Shown: piece after piece, positions 43,563-52,712 of the stretch
Numbering within the stretch: position 1 is the stretch's first letter
Layout: every line of letters starts with the position of its first letter
Source of the DNA: CAYMPH01 sp964392365
GTDB taxonomy: Bacteria; Spirochaetota; UBA4802; UBA5550
Direction of reading: 5' to 3'
Assembly: GCA_964392365.1 (NCBI GenBank)
Contig: CAYMPH010000006.1
Span: forward strand, 148,803 to 212,802
Length of the DNA stretch: 64,000 nt
Notes under the pieces: generated by a model
What the model was told of the DNA's origin: nothing
The model's database searches: none
What the model saw: the letters and a program-made list of their open reading frames with translations, nothing else
Translations under genes and position numbers: made by a program

Positions 43563-45302
43563 ATGGATGATTTAGTTAAAGCCCGAATTCAGGAGTGGAG
43601 CCATTCTCCATTTGATAAAGAAACAATTTCTGAGATTAAAAAGCTTTCTGATTCAGGTGATGAGAAGGAATTAACTGAACGGTTCTATACTCAATTGGAA
43701 TTCGGTACAGGCGGTCTTCGCGGCGTTATAGGTGCAGGCACTAACAGGATGAATATTTATACAGTTGGAATGACAACTCAGGAGTTATCTGATTATATTA
43801 ATTCAGGTTCAAATAAAGAAAGCGGCGTGGTCATAGCAAGAGATTCACGCAGAATGTCGGATATATTCGCAAAGGAATCTGCGGAAATTTTTGCTGCGAA
43901 CGGAATAAAGGTTTTTTATTTTGATGATATCATGCCAACGCCTCTGTGCTCTTTTGCAATAAGGGAGCTCGGAGCGCTTTCAGGCATAGTTATTACAGCG
44001 AGCCACAATCCTCCTGAATATAACGGCTACAAGGTCTACTGGAATGACGGAGGACAGATTGTACCCCCTTATGATAAAGAAATTATTAAAAAAGTTAAAA
44101 ACGTTAAGTCTATTTCTGATATTAAGAAGATTAATTTTGCAGATGCATTGAAATCAGGACTGATTAAAATTATCGGCCCTGAAATTATTGATTCATATAG
44201 AACAAAATTATCGAAGAATATTTCACAAGCAGATGGTTCAGGAATAAAAATTGTGTACACGCCAATTCACGGCACCGGTTACAAAATTGTTCCACAGATG
44301 CTTTCTGAATTCGGATACAATAATATATCTATAGTCAAAGAGCAGCTTCAGCCGGATGGAAATTTTCCAACTGTTAAATCTCCGAATCCTGAAGAAAAAG
44401 AAGCACTTCAGCTTGCACTCGATTTAGCTGAGAAAGAAAATGCAGATATTGTTCTCGCAACAGATCCTGATTCCGACAGAATGGGAGTTGCAGTAAAAGA
44501 TGAAACTGGGAATTTTATTCTTCTCAACGGCAATCAGATCGGTACACTCCTCGAATACTATATATTATCAAAACTTAAAGAATCCGGGAAAATGCCTGAA
44601 AAAGCCGCTGTAATAAAAACAATTGTGACTACAGAACTTCAGCGCGTAATCGGTGAAGATTTTAAATGCTCAGTTTATGATGTACTAACAGGATTTAAAT
44701 GGATAGCTGCAAAAATGAAGGACATGGAAGGAAGTCCGGAAAAGTATGTATTCGGAGGTGAGGAAAGTTTCGGTTACCTTCCGGTAGATTTTGTACGGGA
44801 TAAAGATGCAGTGAGTTCCTGCTGCTTTTTTGCAGAAATGGCTTTGTGGGCTAAGTCAAATAAGTCAGGAATATATGGAACATTAAAAGATATTTATATC
44901 AGGTATGGTTTTTATCTTGAAGACCTGCATACAATTACTTTGAAAGGACTTGATGGTCTTGAAAAAATAAAATCTATTATGAAAAAATTCAGTGAAAGTC
45001 CTCCGGAAAAAATAGGTGATTTCAAAATAATAGAAATTCTTGATTATAATAAGCTCGCTATAAAAAATATGAGCACCGGTTCATCAGAAAAAATTACTGG
45101 ACTTCCGGCATCAGATGTGCTTCAATTCTATCTGTCTGACGGTTCGAAAATTTCTATGCGCCCTTCCGGAACAGAACCGAAAATAAAATTTTATCTGAGT
45201 GTAAATTTAAAAACAACAGAGAAAACATTTTTTCCAGATAAAAAATCACTCGAAGAAAAGCTTTCTTATTTAAAAAAGGAGCTGATTTCGTTAATAAATT
45301 AA
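43563..45302 (+). CDS. Phosphoglucomutase/phosphomannomutase
   Basis: A 579-residue alpha-D-phosphohexomutase, the length of the PgcA/PGM2 subgroup. The four signatures are present: catalytic phosphoserine loop ITASHNPPEYNGYKV, magnesium loop ATDPDSDRMGVAV, sugar loop FGGEESFGYLP, and phosphate-binding MRPSGTEPKIKFY. The N-terminal FGTGGLRGVIGAGTNRMN is also typical. It interconverts hexose-1-P and hexose-6-P, or possibly pentose phosphates. It lies 13 nt after the FAD oxidase gene and is probably co-transcribed with it. Confidence 0.93.
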   Translation: MDDLVKARIQEWSHSPFDKETISEIKKLSDSGDEKELTERFYTQLEFGTGGLRGVIGAGTNRMNIYTVGMTTQELSDYINSGSNKESGVVIARDSRRMSDIFAKESAEIFAANGIKVFYFDDIMPTPLCSFAIRELGALSGIVITASHNPPEYNGYKVYWNDGGQIVPPYDKEIIKKVKNVKSISDIKKINFADALKSGLIKIIGPEIIDSYRTKLSKNISQADGSGIKIVYTPIHGTGYKIVPQMLSEFGYNNISIVKEQLQPDGNFPTVKSPNPEEKEALQLALDLAEKENADIVLATDPDSDRMGVAVKDETGNFILLNGNQIGTLLEYYILSKLKESGKMPEKAAVIKTIVTTELQRVIGEDFKCSVYDVLTGFKWIAAKMKDMEGSPEKYVFGGEESFGYLPVDFVRDKDAVSSCCFFAEMALWAKSNKSGIYGTLKDIYIRYGFYLEDLHTITLKGLDGLEKIKSIMKKFSESPPEKIGDFKIIEILDYNKLAIKNMSTGSSEKITGLPASDVLQFYLSDGSKISMRPSGTEPKIKFYLSVNLKTTEKTFFPDKKSLEEKLSYLKKELISLIN

Positions 45303-45330
45303 TTTGAATTATCCGAATATTTGAGATAAT

Positions 45331-45374
45331 AGAATCCCTCCCCTTGCCCCTCCCATCAAGGGCGGGGGATTTCT
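45331..45374. repeat. C-run/G-run hairpin repeat
   Basis: AGAATCCCTCCCC then TTGCCCCTCCCATCAAGGG and CGGGGGATTTCTCT form an imperfect hairpin whose outer arms pair AGAATCCC.CCCC with GGGGGATTTCT. It lies after the phosphohexomutase gene and may act as terminator. Confidence 0.6.
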
Positions 45375-45418
45375 CTAAATAAAAAATACTTAATCATTAT
45401 AAATAAAAGAGGTAAAAA

Positions 45419-45943
45419 ATGTTAAAGAAACAATCAGCAGTTATCTTTTTAGCAATCATTGTTCTGTTAGGTGTATCTTGTAAGCAGAAAGAGCCCGGGA
45501 GATATTATAATAAAAAGTATTCATTCTCAATAAAATTTCCTGCCGGCTGGGAAATAAATGAAGGCGATCAAAAAACTGTTGTGCTTGCGATAAAATCTGA
45601 TATTTCACAGGATGATATTTTCCCTGAAAATATCAATATTGTTACTACAGAACTTCCTGCAGGTATGAATCTTGAATCATTTTTGAATATGCAGGTTAAC
45701 GGCATAAAAGTTGTACTCGATAAATTAACTGATCTCGATAAAGGCATTACAGAAATTAATAAAAAGCAGACAGGCTGGGTCAGCTATCTTTATAAAATAG
45801 GAGATTACTCTTTTATAGCAAAATCATATTTTATAATATCTGATAAAACTGTTTATACAGTTACATTTGTTGCAGATAAAGCGGACTATAAAAAAATTAT
45901 CCCGGTATTTGAAGATACATTTGCAAGTTTCAGGCTGGAATAG
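45419..45943 (+). CDS. Lipoprotein with PsbP/DUF1795-like domain
   Basis: A 174-residue lipoprotein: signal peptide and lipobox LGVSC (C21). The mature part, opening with RYYNKKYSFSIKFPAGWEI, has the pattern of small PsbP/Mog1-like domains (a Y..SF.. FP.gW start and a late DTFASFRLE). Such proteins are common in diderm bacteria, mostly of unknown role. AGAGGT precedes the ATG. The next gene starts on the base after its stop, so they share an operon. Confidence 0.8.
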   Translation: MLKKQSAVIFLAIIVLLGVSCKQKEPGRYYNKKYSFSIKFPAGWEINEGDQKTVVLAIKSDISQDDIFPENINIVTTELPAGMNLESFLNMQVNGIKVVLDKLTDLDKGITEINKKQTGWVSYLYKIGDYSFIAKSYFIISDKTVYTVTFVADKADYKKIIPVFEDTFASFRLE

Positions 45944-46744
45944 ATGAGCATTTTCTCAACTGATGATATAGATTTTTTTAAAACTCTCATTACTGAAGCC
46001 GGGAAAAAAGCTCTTACAATACAGAGAACACGCCCTGCTATAATCAGAAAAGCTGATACAACGATCGTAACTCAAGCCGACACTTTAGTGCAGAATTTTA
46101 TAACATCAGAAATTATAAAAAGATATCCGGATATGAATTTTATCTGTGAAGAAACAACGTCCGAGCAGAAGAAAAATATTAAGAAAGAAACAATTTCTGC
46201 AATAGTTGATCCGATTGATGGGACAGCTGTTTACAGTATGCGCTTACCTACCTGGTGCGTTTCTATAGGCATATTAAAGGGATTTGAACCGGTTTATGGT
46301 TTTATTTATTCTCCAGGATGCGGGATGCTTTTTTATAATGATGATAAAAATACATACTTGAATGATGAAATAATCTATGCTGATGAAAATCTGATTATAG
46401 ATTCTGAAACAAATATTTTTACAGCAGCAGAGGTTCAAAAAATTTTTAAGATAAGTTTTCCAGGCAAAATAAGAAATATCGGTTCAACTGCTCTTCATGC
46501 CTGTCTTTGTACTGACAGTGCGGTTAACAGGACAGTTGCATTTCTCGGGAAATCATATTTATGGGACTGGGCAGCTGCATTTCCTATATTGATAAAATCA
46601 AAGTCCGGGTATAAATATTTTTCCGGGAAAGAAGTTGATATTGAAGAAGTAATTAATAACGGGAACAAATTAGAAGATTATGTTCTGGCTTATTCAGGTG
46701 TTGATTTTAATACTGCAAAGAATTTTTTTTTACCGATAGTTTAA
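45944..46744 (+). CDS. Inositol monophosphatase family phosphatase
   Basis: A 266-residue Mg2+-dependent phosphatase of the SuhB/CysQ family. Metal-binding motifs are the Glu pair FICEETTS, VDPIDGTAVYSM (the DPIDGT signature) and the C-terminal LWDWAAAFPIL. SuhB-type, histidinol-phosphate-type and 3'-phosphoadenosine phosphatases share these, so the substrate is open. It directly follows the lipoprotein gene without gap and has no ribosome site of its own apart from that gene's end. Confidence 0.9.
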   Translation: MSIFSTDDIDFFKTLITEAGKKALTIQRTRPAIIRKADTTIVTQADTLVQNFITSEIIKRYPDMNFICEETTSEQKKNIKKETISAIVDPIDGTAVYSMRLPTWCVSIGILKGFEPVYGFIYSPGCGMLFYNDDKNTYLNDEIIYADENLIIDSETNIFTAAEVQKIFKISFPGKIRNIGSTALHACLCTDSAVNRTVAFLGKSYLWDWAAAFPILIKSKSGYKYFSGKEVDIEEVINNGNKLEDYVLAYSGVDFNTAKNFFLPIV

Positions 46745-46752
46745 AATTTATT

Positions 46753-46849
46753 ATTCACAGAATCCCCCCAACCCCCGTAGGGGGCTTTACTTTATTTAAA
46801 CTGTGAATTAAAAATTTGATGTCCCCTTTTGGGGGATTTAGGTGGAATT
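46753..46849. repeat. C-run/G-run hairpin repeat pair with outer inverted arms
   Basis: Unit one: AATCCCCCCAACCCCCGTAG then GGGGCTTTAC (46761-46790). Unit two, inverted: TGTCCCCTTTTGGGGG then ATTTAGG (46820-46842). As at 21 kb, the first unit is bracketed by a short perfect inverted repeat, here ATTCACAG (46753-46760) and CTGTGAAT (46801-46808), whose sequence differs from the 21-kb bracket. Confidence 0.75.
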
Positions 46850-46872
46850 AAATATATTAAAAAGAGGAATCT

Positions 46873-47439
46873 ATGAAAACTGACCGAACTATGAAAAGAT
46901 GTAAAGCCTGTAACTATCTTGCATATGAGGATGAAATTAAAGGAGTATGTCCTGCATGCGGACTGCCTGATCGTGTTTTTGAACCATATGAAAAAAAAGC
47001 AACAGGGTTGCGCCATGCCATTCTGGATATTCATTTTCATTCAATAGCTCTGCATATACCTCAGGCTGTAGGACCGATCATTATATTACTTTATTTAGCT
47101 TCAATAGTATTAGCATCTTTAAGAACAGATTTATATTATCTGCTTAAAATACTTGTTATAATTTATCCACTTGCTGTAGCTCCTGCTCTTATAAGCGGCT
47201 TGATTGACGGGAATCTCCGTTTTAAAAAAGTTCTGACTCCTGTTTTAAAAAAGAAACTTATACTTGCAGTAATTGTTATGCTTATAACTGCATCAATGTC
47301 TGTTGCTGCAATGCTTGCTGATAATTTTTCTGCAAATGTTCATTTTATAGTTTTACCGGCTTTTGTTTCTCTAGCAATACAGGGAACTCTTGCAAGGATG
47401 GGGATCCGGCTGGTTGAATGCATGATCGGCGGAAAATAG
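46873..47439 (+). CDS. Zinc-ribbon/rubredoxin-like membrane protein (DUF2231-like)
   Basis: A 188-residue protein. The first 40 residues are a rubredoxin-type zinc ribbon (CKAC...GVCPACG), followed by four hydrophobic segments with HFHSIALHIPQAVGPII, whose His residues and layout match the DUF2231 membrane domain. Related fusions in other bacteria are thought to be redox proteins, but this is not established. GAGG precedes the ATG. The gene stands between a repeat pair and lysS. Confidence 0.75.
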   Translation: MKTDRTMKRCKACNYLAYEDEIKGVCPACGLPDRVFEPYEKKATGLRHAILDIHFHSIALHIPQAVGPIIILLYLASIVLASLRTDLYYLLKILVIIYPLAVAPALISGLIDGNLRFKKVLTPVLKKKLILAVIVMLITASMSVAAMLADNFSANVHFIVLPAFVSLAIQGTLARMGIRLVECMIGGK

Positions 47440-47526
47440 AAAAGATTAATAATTCATGATAGACAAGTATTTGTTGAAAAATAAATTGGCAGTATTGAAA
47501 CAAAAGAAATATTTTTAAATTAAATA

Positions 47527-49026
47527 ATGGATAAAAATATGGAAGATGAAAATATCTTAATAAAAACAAGAAAAGACAAACTTGATCAGATTAGAAATGA
47601 TCTGAAAATTAATCCGTATCCTTACAACTATAAGGTTACTCATTTCTCATCTGAAATAATCAGCAATTATGATAAATATTTTGAATCTCAGGAATCTGTA
47701 TCTGTTGCCGGAAGAATTATGGCCATGAGAATAATGGGCAAGGCAAGTTTTGCCACAATTCAGGATAAAGAAAGCAGGATTCAGCTTTATATAGCGCAGA
47801 AGAATATTGGCGATGCTGCTTACGAATTATTTCATAAGCTCGATCTCGGTGATATCATCGGAGCTAAAGGAACAGTTAAAAAAACACAAGTCGGAGAAAT
47901 TACAGTATATATAACTGAACTGACTCTTCTGACGAAATCAATAAGGCCTTTGCCTGTAGTTAAGGAAAAAGACGGCCAGTCATTTGACATATTTGCAGAT
48001 AAAGAATTGAGATACAGAAACAGACATGTTGACCTGCTTGTTACCCATGGAGTCAGGGAAACATTCATTAAAAGAATTAATATAATTAAGGAAGTTAAAA
48101 AAATTCTCGATTCAAAAAACTTTTTTGAAGTTGAAACTCCAATACTTCAGCCGATTTACGGCGGTGCTGCAGCAGCGCCATTTACATCGCATCATAATGC
48201 TCTTGATATCAACCTCTATTTAAGGATTTCTCTTGAGCCGTATCTTAAAAGGCTTATAGTCGGCGGATTTGACCGGGTTTATGAAATAGGTAAGTGCTTC
48301 AGAAATGAAGGCATAGATAGAACTCACAACCCTGAATTCACTATGCTCGAGTGCTACCAGTCATATGCGGATTATTCCGATATGATGATGCTCACAGAAG
48401 AGATTTTTGAATCCAGCGCACTTGCGGTAAATGGAACAACAAAAGTGAAATTTGACGGCAAGGAATTTGATCTTAAGCGGCCGTGGAAAAAAATGAAAGT
48501 TGCAGATGCATTAAAAGAATATGCAGGAATAGATATTTCTACTGCAGCAGATGATGATTTAAAAGCTGAATTAAAAAAGCACGGCGGAGTGATAAAGGGC
48601 AGTTACATTAGAGGACTTGCAATTGATGAGCTTTTTAAAATTCTTGCTGAACCGAAACTTACAGGGCCTGTTTTTATAACACATCAGCCGGCAGAAACAA
48701 CTCCTCTTTGCAAACCTGATTATGATGATGAAAGGTTTCTTCAGAGATTTGAACTTTTTATAAATGGAACTGAATTTGCAAATGCCTATAGCGAATCGAA
48801 CGATCCTGTTCTTCAGAGAAAAACCCTATACGAGCAGTCTTTAAGAAGGGATGTTGATGAAGAGGCAACACCAATGGATGAGAATTTTGTTCAGGCAATT
48901 GAGACTGGAATGCCCCCAGCCGGCGGTCTTGGTATTGGAATAGACAGGCTTGTAATGCTTCTTACAGGTGAAATTTCTATCAGGGATATTCTTCTATTTC
49001 CTACAATGAAACCGGAAGACAAGTAA
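47527..49026 (+). CDS. lysS: Lysyl-tRNA synthetase, class II
   Basis: A 499-residue LysS. The N-terminal OB-fold (VAGRIMAMRIMGKASFATIQD) binds the anticodon. The catalytic domain has motif 1 around VETPILQPIYGGAAAAPF, motif 2 FRNEGIDRTHNPEFTMLE and motif 3 GLGIGIDRLVMLLTG. Length and order are typical. The start may instead be the ATG at 47539; neither has a good ribosome site. Its stop adjoins the end of the convergent cyclase gene with no gap. Confidence 0.96.
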   Translation: MDKNMEDENILIKTRKDKLDQIRNDLKINPYPYNYKVTHFSSEIISNYDKYFESQESVSVAGRIMAMRIMGKASFATIQDKESRIQLYIAQKNIGDAAYELFHKLDLGDIIGAKGTVKKTQVGEITVYITELTLLTKSIRPLPVVKEKDGQSFDIFADKELRYRNRHVDLLVTHGVRETFIKRINIIKEVKKILDSKNFFEVETPILQPIYGGAAAAPFTSHHNALDINLYLRISLEPYLKRLIVGGFDRVYEIGKCFRNEGIDRTHNPEFTMLECYQSYADYSDMMMLTEEIFESSALAVNGTTKVKFDGKEFDLKRPWKKMKVADALKEYAGIDISTAADDDLKAELKKHGGVIKGSYIRGLAIDELFKILAEPKLTGPVFITHQPAETTPLCKPDYDDERFLQRFELFINGTEFANAYSESNDPVLQRKTLYEQSLRRDVDEEATPMDENFVQAIETGMPPAGGLGIGIDRLVMLLTGEISIRDILLFPTMKPEDK

Positions 49027-50082
49027 TCAGGAGAAAGAGGAAATTTCTCCATCTTTATTGTAGCCGAAAATTTTTGCTTCTTTGCTCTGTTTTGAATAAT
49101 ACATTGCTTCATCAGCTTTTAAAATAAGCTCTTCATAATTTTTTACAAAATTAGGATCAGGATATGATGCAATTCCTATAGAAAGGGAAATGCCGTCAAT
49201 ATTGCCATTTGGTATCTGCACTTCAATAACTTCAGATAATTTAATGCTGCCGATTTTCTTTTTTATTCTTTTCGCAACTGCAACAGCTCCTGCATGATCA
49301 GTTTCAGGAAGGAATATTGCAAATTCATCTCCGCCGAATCTTGAAGAAATATCATACGGGCGGATTATATACTGTTCAGATTTTTCTTCCGAGATATTCA
49401 ATCTGTATAGAGATTCCTCCATGAATGATGATCCGATTCTTCTTAAGACTTTATCACCTGCAAGATGATTATACATATCGTTAATCTGTTTAAAATTATC
49501 GCCGTCAAAAAATATTAAAGAAAGCGAATGCTGATGTTTATGTTCTGTATCTTTTTTATTTTTTCTTGATACCCTCTCAAATTCAGCTTCAAGCCTGTCC
49601 TCAAATGAATCTTTTGTCAGAAGCCCTGTCAGTCCGTCAAAACCTGCAAGCTGAAAGCGGGTGGCATTTTGTACAATAGCGCTTAATGATTTTGCCCTTA
49701 GAGGTTTATTTAAAAAATAATAAGCTCCCATATCAAGAATTATGTCTGAAAGCTCGTCATCATTATATCCGGTGATTGCAATAACAGGAGATGAAATTTT
49801 CATAGTATTTTTTATGAAGTCAAGAAGTTTAAGACCATTATCAGAATCAGGTATTCCGTATTTGGCAGCAGGTATGGCAAGATCAAGAAGTATAATATCC
49901 CAGAAAGTCTGTTTGAGATAGTTTTTTGCTTCATCCGCGTATTCAGCAGTGATGATAAAATAATTCGGATTTGAGGATAGCAGTATTTTTGAAATTGTTT
50001 TTAGAATCAAAGGATCATCGTCAACAATCAGTATGCTTATATCCCTTCCGATATATCCATGTTTATCTTTGGTATGTTCCAT
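49027..50082 (-). CDS. Response regulator with GGDEF domain (diguanylate cyclase)
   Basis: A 351-residue protein. Residues 15-140 are a receiver domain: acidic pair in LIVDDDP, phospho-acceptor D67 in DIILLDLAIP, and the Lys of FLNKP. Residues 148-345 are a GGDEF domain beginning DGLTGLLTKDSFEDRL, with substrate-site DGDNFKQIND and intact active site RFGGDEFAIFLPE (GGDEF at 250-254). An RxxD inhibitory site (R241-D244) lies exactly five residues before it, so product feedback is expected. It makes c-di-GMP on phosphorylation by an unknown histidine kinase; the PilZ protein at 18.8 kb could read the signal. PleD/WspR-like layout. Confidence 0.93.
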   Translation of the reverse strand: MEHTKDKHGYIGRDISILIVDDDPLILKTISKILLSSNPNYFIITAEYADEAKNYLKQTFWDIILLDLAIPAAKYGIPDSDNGLKLLDFIKNTMKISSPVIAITGYNDDELSDIILDMGAYYFLNKPLRAKSLSAIVQNATRFQLAGFDGLTGLLTKDSFEDRLEAEFERVSRKNKKDTEHKHQHSLSLIFFDGDNFKQINDMYNHLAGDKVLRRIGSSFMEESLYRLNISEEKSEQYIIRPYDISSRFGGDEFAIFLPETDHAGAVAVAKRIKKKIGSIKLSEVIEVQIPNGNIDGISLSIGIASYPDPNFVKNYEELILKADEAMYYSKQSKEAKIFGYNKDGEISSFS

Positions 50083-50208
50083 TAAATTCTCTCTGTTAAT
50101 ATATAATTGAAAGTATTGGATAAAATATGTATTGTCAAGCAGTAAAAAAACAAATTATCGATATAGGATGCTGGTATGATTTTAGCAGTTAACGATTGAA
50201 TTAGAACA

Positions 50209-50284
50209 TTTTTTGTCATTCCCGCGAAGGCGGGAATCCATTTCTGAAATCTGGATCCCCGTTTTCACGGGGATGACAAAAAAA
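50209..50284. repeat. REPIN-like paired palindrome, second locus
   Basis: Unit one (50214-50240) matches the 12.5-kb unit and contains CCCGCGAAGGCGGG. Unit two (50252-50278) is inverted and diverged: its palindrome is CCCCGTTTTCACGGGG. The substitutions are paired so the stem is preserved. T and A runs flank the pair (T6 at 50209-50214, A7 at 50278-50284), so it could also terminate in both directions. The remainder of this 355-bp gap has no gene. Confidence 0.82.
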
Positions 50285-50396
50285 TATAAATTTTTTCTGA
50301 ATTTACAAAGCGTTAATTCAATCGGTAACTGCTATAATTTTAGAAATCAAAAAAAAATTCTATAAAAAAAAAGCTGCTTGATCTAAATGGCATGAA

Positions 50397-50426
50397 TTGA
50401 GTGACATAATATTAAATCAATATAAG
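50397..50426 (+). promoter_or_regulatory. Candidate promoter for the PcrA/UvrD helicase gene
   Basis: TTGAGT (50397-50402) and TATAAG (50421-50426) are 18 bp apart, 11 bp before the start codon; this would give a very short leader. An alternative -10, CATAAT, lies at 50405-50410 without a well-spaced -35. Confidence 0.35.
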
Positions 50427-50437
50427 TTAAGGAAAAA

Positions 50438-52702
50438 ATGGATTACTTATCAAAATTAAATGAAAATCAGAAAAAGGCAGTTCTTAAAACAGAAGGACCT
50501 CTGCTTATACTTGCAGGAGCAGGTTCAGGAAAAACCCGTGTAATAACTCATAGAATCGCACATCTGATACAGAATAATTCTGTAAAACCCTGGTCCATAT
50601 TTGCAGTAACTTTTACAAACAAAGCCTGTGAAGAAATGCAGAAACGGCTGATGAATCTTGTCGGGCCTTCAGGGAAAAGTGTATTCGTGAAAACTTTTCA
50701 TTCAGCATCTGTTTATATTTTAAGAAGATATGGCGATATAATCGGTATCACCCCGAATTTTTCAATTTATGATCAGGGCGACCAGGAATCTCTTATCAAA
50801 CAAATACTTGCAGACATGAATCTTGATCCTAAAAAAATAAAACCTTCAATGATAGCATCAAAAATTTCTGAAATAAAAGATAAAGCATCTTTTGTTGATG
50901 GGGCTGATATTTCAAAACTTCTGCCGGATTATCTGCCTTTTAATTTTCAGGAAGTTTACAGCGAGTACCATAGAAAACTTGCACTTAACAATGCTCTTGA
51001 TTTCAATGATCTGCTGATAAAATGCGTTCAGGTTTTGAAAGCTGAAAACGGACCTCTGGAAAGATTGCAGAATTTGTGGACATATTTTTTAGTAGATGAG
51101 TATCAGGATACCAATCACTCTCAGTACTTAATTGCAAAATATCTTTCGTCCGCATCAAAAAATATTTGCGTTGTAGGAGACGATGACCAGTCTATTTATT
51201 CATGGCGCGGCGCTGATATAAAAAATATTCTCGATTTTGAGAGAGATTATCCCAATGCGGAAGTTATAACACTTGAGGATAATTACAGATCTACGCAGAA
51301 TATACTTACAGCTGCATCATCAGTTATAAAAAACAACATAAACAGGAAACAGAAGGTTCTCAGATCAAACAAGGATGACGGTGAAGCTGTAAGCTGGGTA
51401 CAGGCAAACAATGAATATTCTGAAGCTGAGTTTGTAATAAATAAAATGATATCCCATAAGCTCAAGGATGGATATAAAAACCATGACTTTGCAGTTTTTT
51501 ACAGGACCAATGCACAATCAAGGGTTTTTGAAGACAGGCTGCGTAAAGAAAATCTTCCGTACAGGGTTGTTGGAGGATTAAAATTTTATGACAGGAAAGA
51601 AATAAAAGATATTATTGCCTATCTGAAACTTATTGCGAATCCTCAGGATTCAATTTCTCTGCAGAGAATAATAAATACCCCTGCCAGAGGAATAGGGAAA
51701 ACATCATTTGAAAAACTTTTTGAAATTTCAATCAGCGCGGAAATTTCAATCTGGCAGGTTATTTCAGATGGGCTGCTTCCAGGGAAGCCTCCGAAAGGCC
51801 TTGATGATTTCAGAAAAATTATATCTGAAGCGATTGCAAAATCAGCGACTGTTCCTGAGGAAATGCATTTATCAGAATTCATATCTGACGTGATTGAAAA
51901 ATGCGGTTATAAAAAAAGTCTCGAGGAGGAGGATACGATTGAAAGCGCATCAAGAATTGAGAATATAAACGAGTTTCTAAATAGTGTTTACGATTATGAG
52001 CTTACTGCCGAGACTCCTACGCTAAGCCAGTTTTTACAGGATATTTCACTTCTTACATCTGAAGAAAATCCGGATGATCCTGAAAACAAGGCAAATTGTG
52101 TAACCTTAATGACAGTGCACAATGCAAAAGGACTTGAATTTCCGGTTGTTTTTTTAACTGGAATGGAAGAGGAAACATTTCCTCACAGGCTTTCATTTGA
52201 TTCTGAACAGGGTCTTGAAGAGGAAAGAAGGCTATGTTATGTTGGAATAACAAGGGCAATGGATAAAATTTACTTAACAAACGCTGAATTAAGGCGCGTA
52301 TTTAATGATGTCCGCATGAAACAGCCGTCAAGATTTATATTTGAGCTGCCTCAGGATCAGATTGATGTGCAGAATTATAATTCTGCTGATAACAGTTTCA
52401 GCAGAAACGGGCGTACTGCGCCTAAATATTATGTAAATAATTTCAATAATACTGATAAATTTGCAGAGGAAAGTGCTATTGATGACGAAATTAATAATAA
52501 GCATTCTGAAGAAGAAAATTTTCAGCATGAAGATTCAAAATTCAGATTAAAAGAACATATTCTGCATCCGAAATACGGTCATGGGCAGATTATTAAGATT
52601 GAAGGCAAAGGGGATAATTTGAAGCTTACAATTGTATTTGCTTCAGGGAGAAAAACCTTTCTGGAAAAATATACTCCCCTAACAAAAATAAATAAACACT
52701 AA
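50438..52702 (+). CDS. UvrD/PcrA-type ATP-dependent DNA helicase
   Basis: A 754-residue superfamily 1A helicase. Motifs: Q-motif NENQKKAV, Walker A GAGSGKTRVITHRIA, motif Ia TFTNKACEEM, motif II FLVDEYQDTN, motif III GDDDQSIYSWRGA, motif IV/V TVHNAKGLEFPVVF, and motif VI EEERRLCYVGITRA. The C-terminus ends with a PcrA-like Tudor segment (HILHPKYGHGQIIKIEG). It unwinds DNA 3' to 5' in nucleotide-excision and mismatch repair and clears RecA or RNA polymerase. AAGGA precedes the ATG. A lipoprotein gene follows after 10 nt. Confidence 0.94.
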   Translation: MDYLSKLNENQKKAVLKTEGPLLILAGAGSGKTRVITHRIAHLIQNNSVKPWSIFAVTFTNKACEEMQKRLMNLVGPSGKSVFVKTFHSASVYILRRYGDIIGITPNFSIYDQGDQESLIKQILADMNLDPKKIKPSMIASKISEIKDKASFVDGADISKLLPDYLPFNFQEVYSEYHRKLALNNALDFNDLLIKCVQVLKAENGPLERLQNLWTYFLVDEYQDTNHSQYLIAKYLSSASKNICVVGDDDQSIYSWRGADIKNILDFERDYPNAEVITLEDNYRSTQNILTAASSVIKNNINRKQKVLRSNKDDGEAVSWVQANNEYSEAEFVINKMISHKLKDGYKNHDFAVFYRTNAQSRVFEDRLRKENLPYRVVGGLKFYDRKEIKDIIAYLKLIANPQDSISLQRIINTPARGIGKTSFEKLFEISISAEISIWQVISDGLLPGKPPKGLDDFRKIISEAIAKSATVPEEMHLSEFISDVIEKCGYKKSLEEEDTIESASRIENINEFLNSVYDYELTAETPTLSQFLQDISLLTSEENPDDPENKANCVTLMTVHNAKGLEFPVVFLTGMEEETFPHRLSFDSEQGLEEERRLCYVGITRAMDKIYLTNAELRRVFNDVRMKQPSRFIFELPQDQIDVQNYNSADNSFSRNGRTAPKYYVNNFNNTDKFAEESAIDDEINNKHSEEENFQHEDSKFRLKEHILHPKYGHGQIIKIEGKGDNLKLTIVFASGRKTFLEKYTPLTKINKH

Positions 52703-52712
52703 ACGGTTCTGT

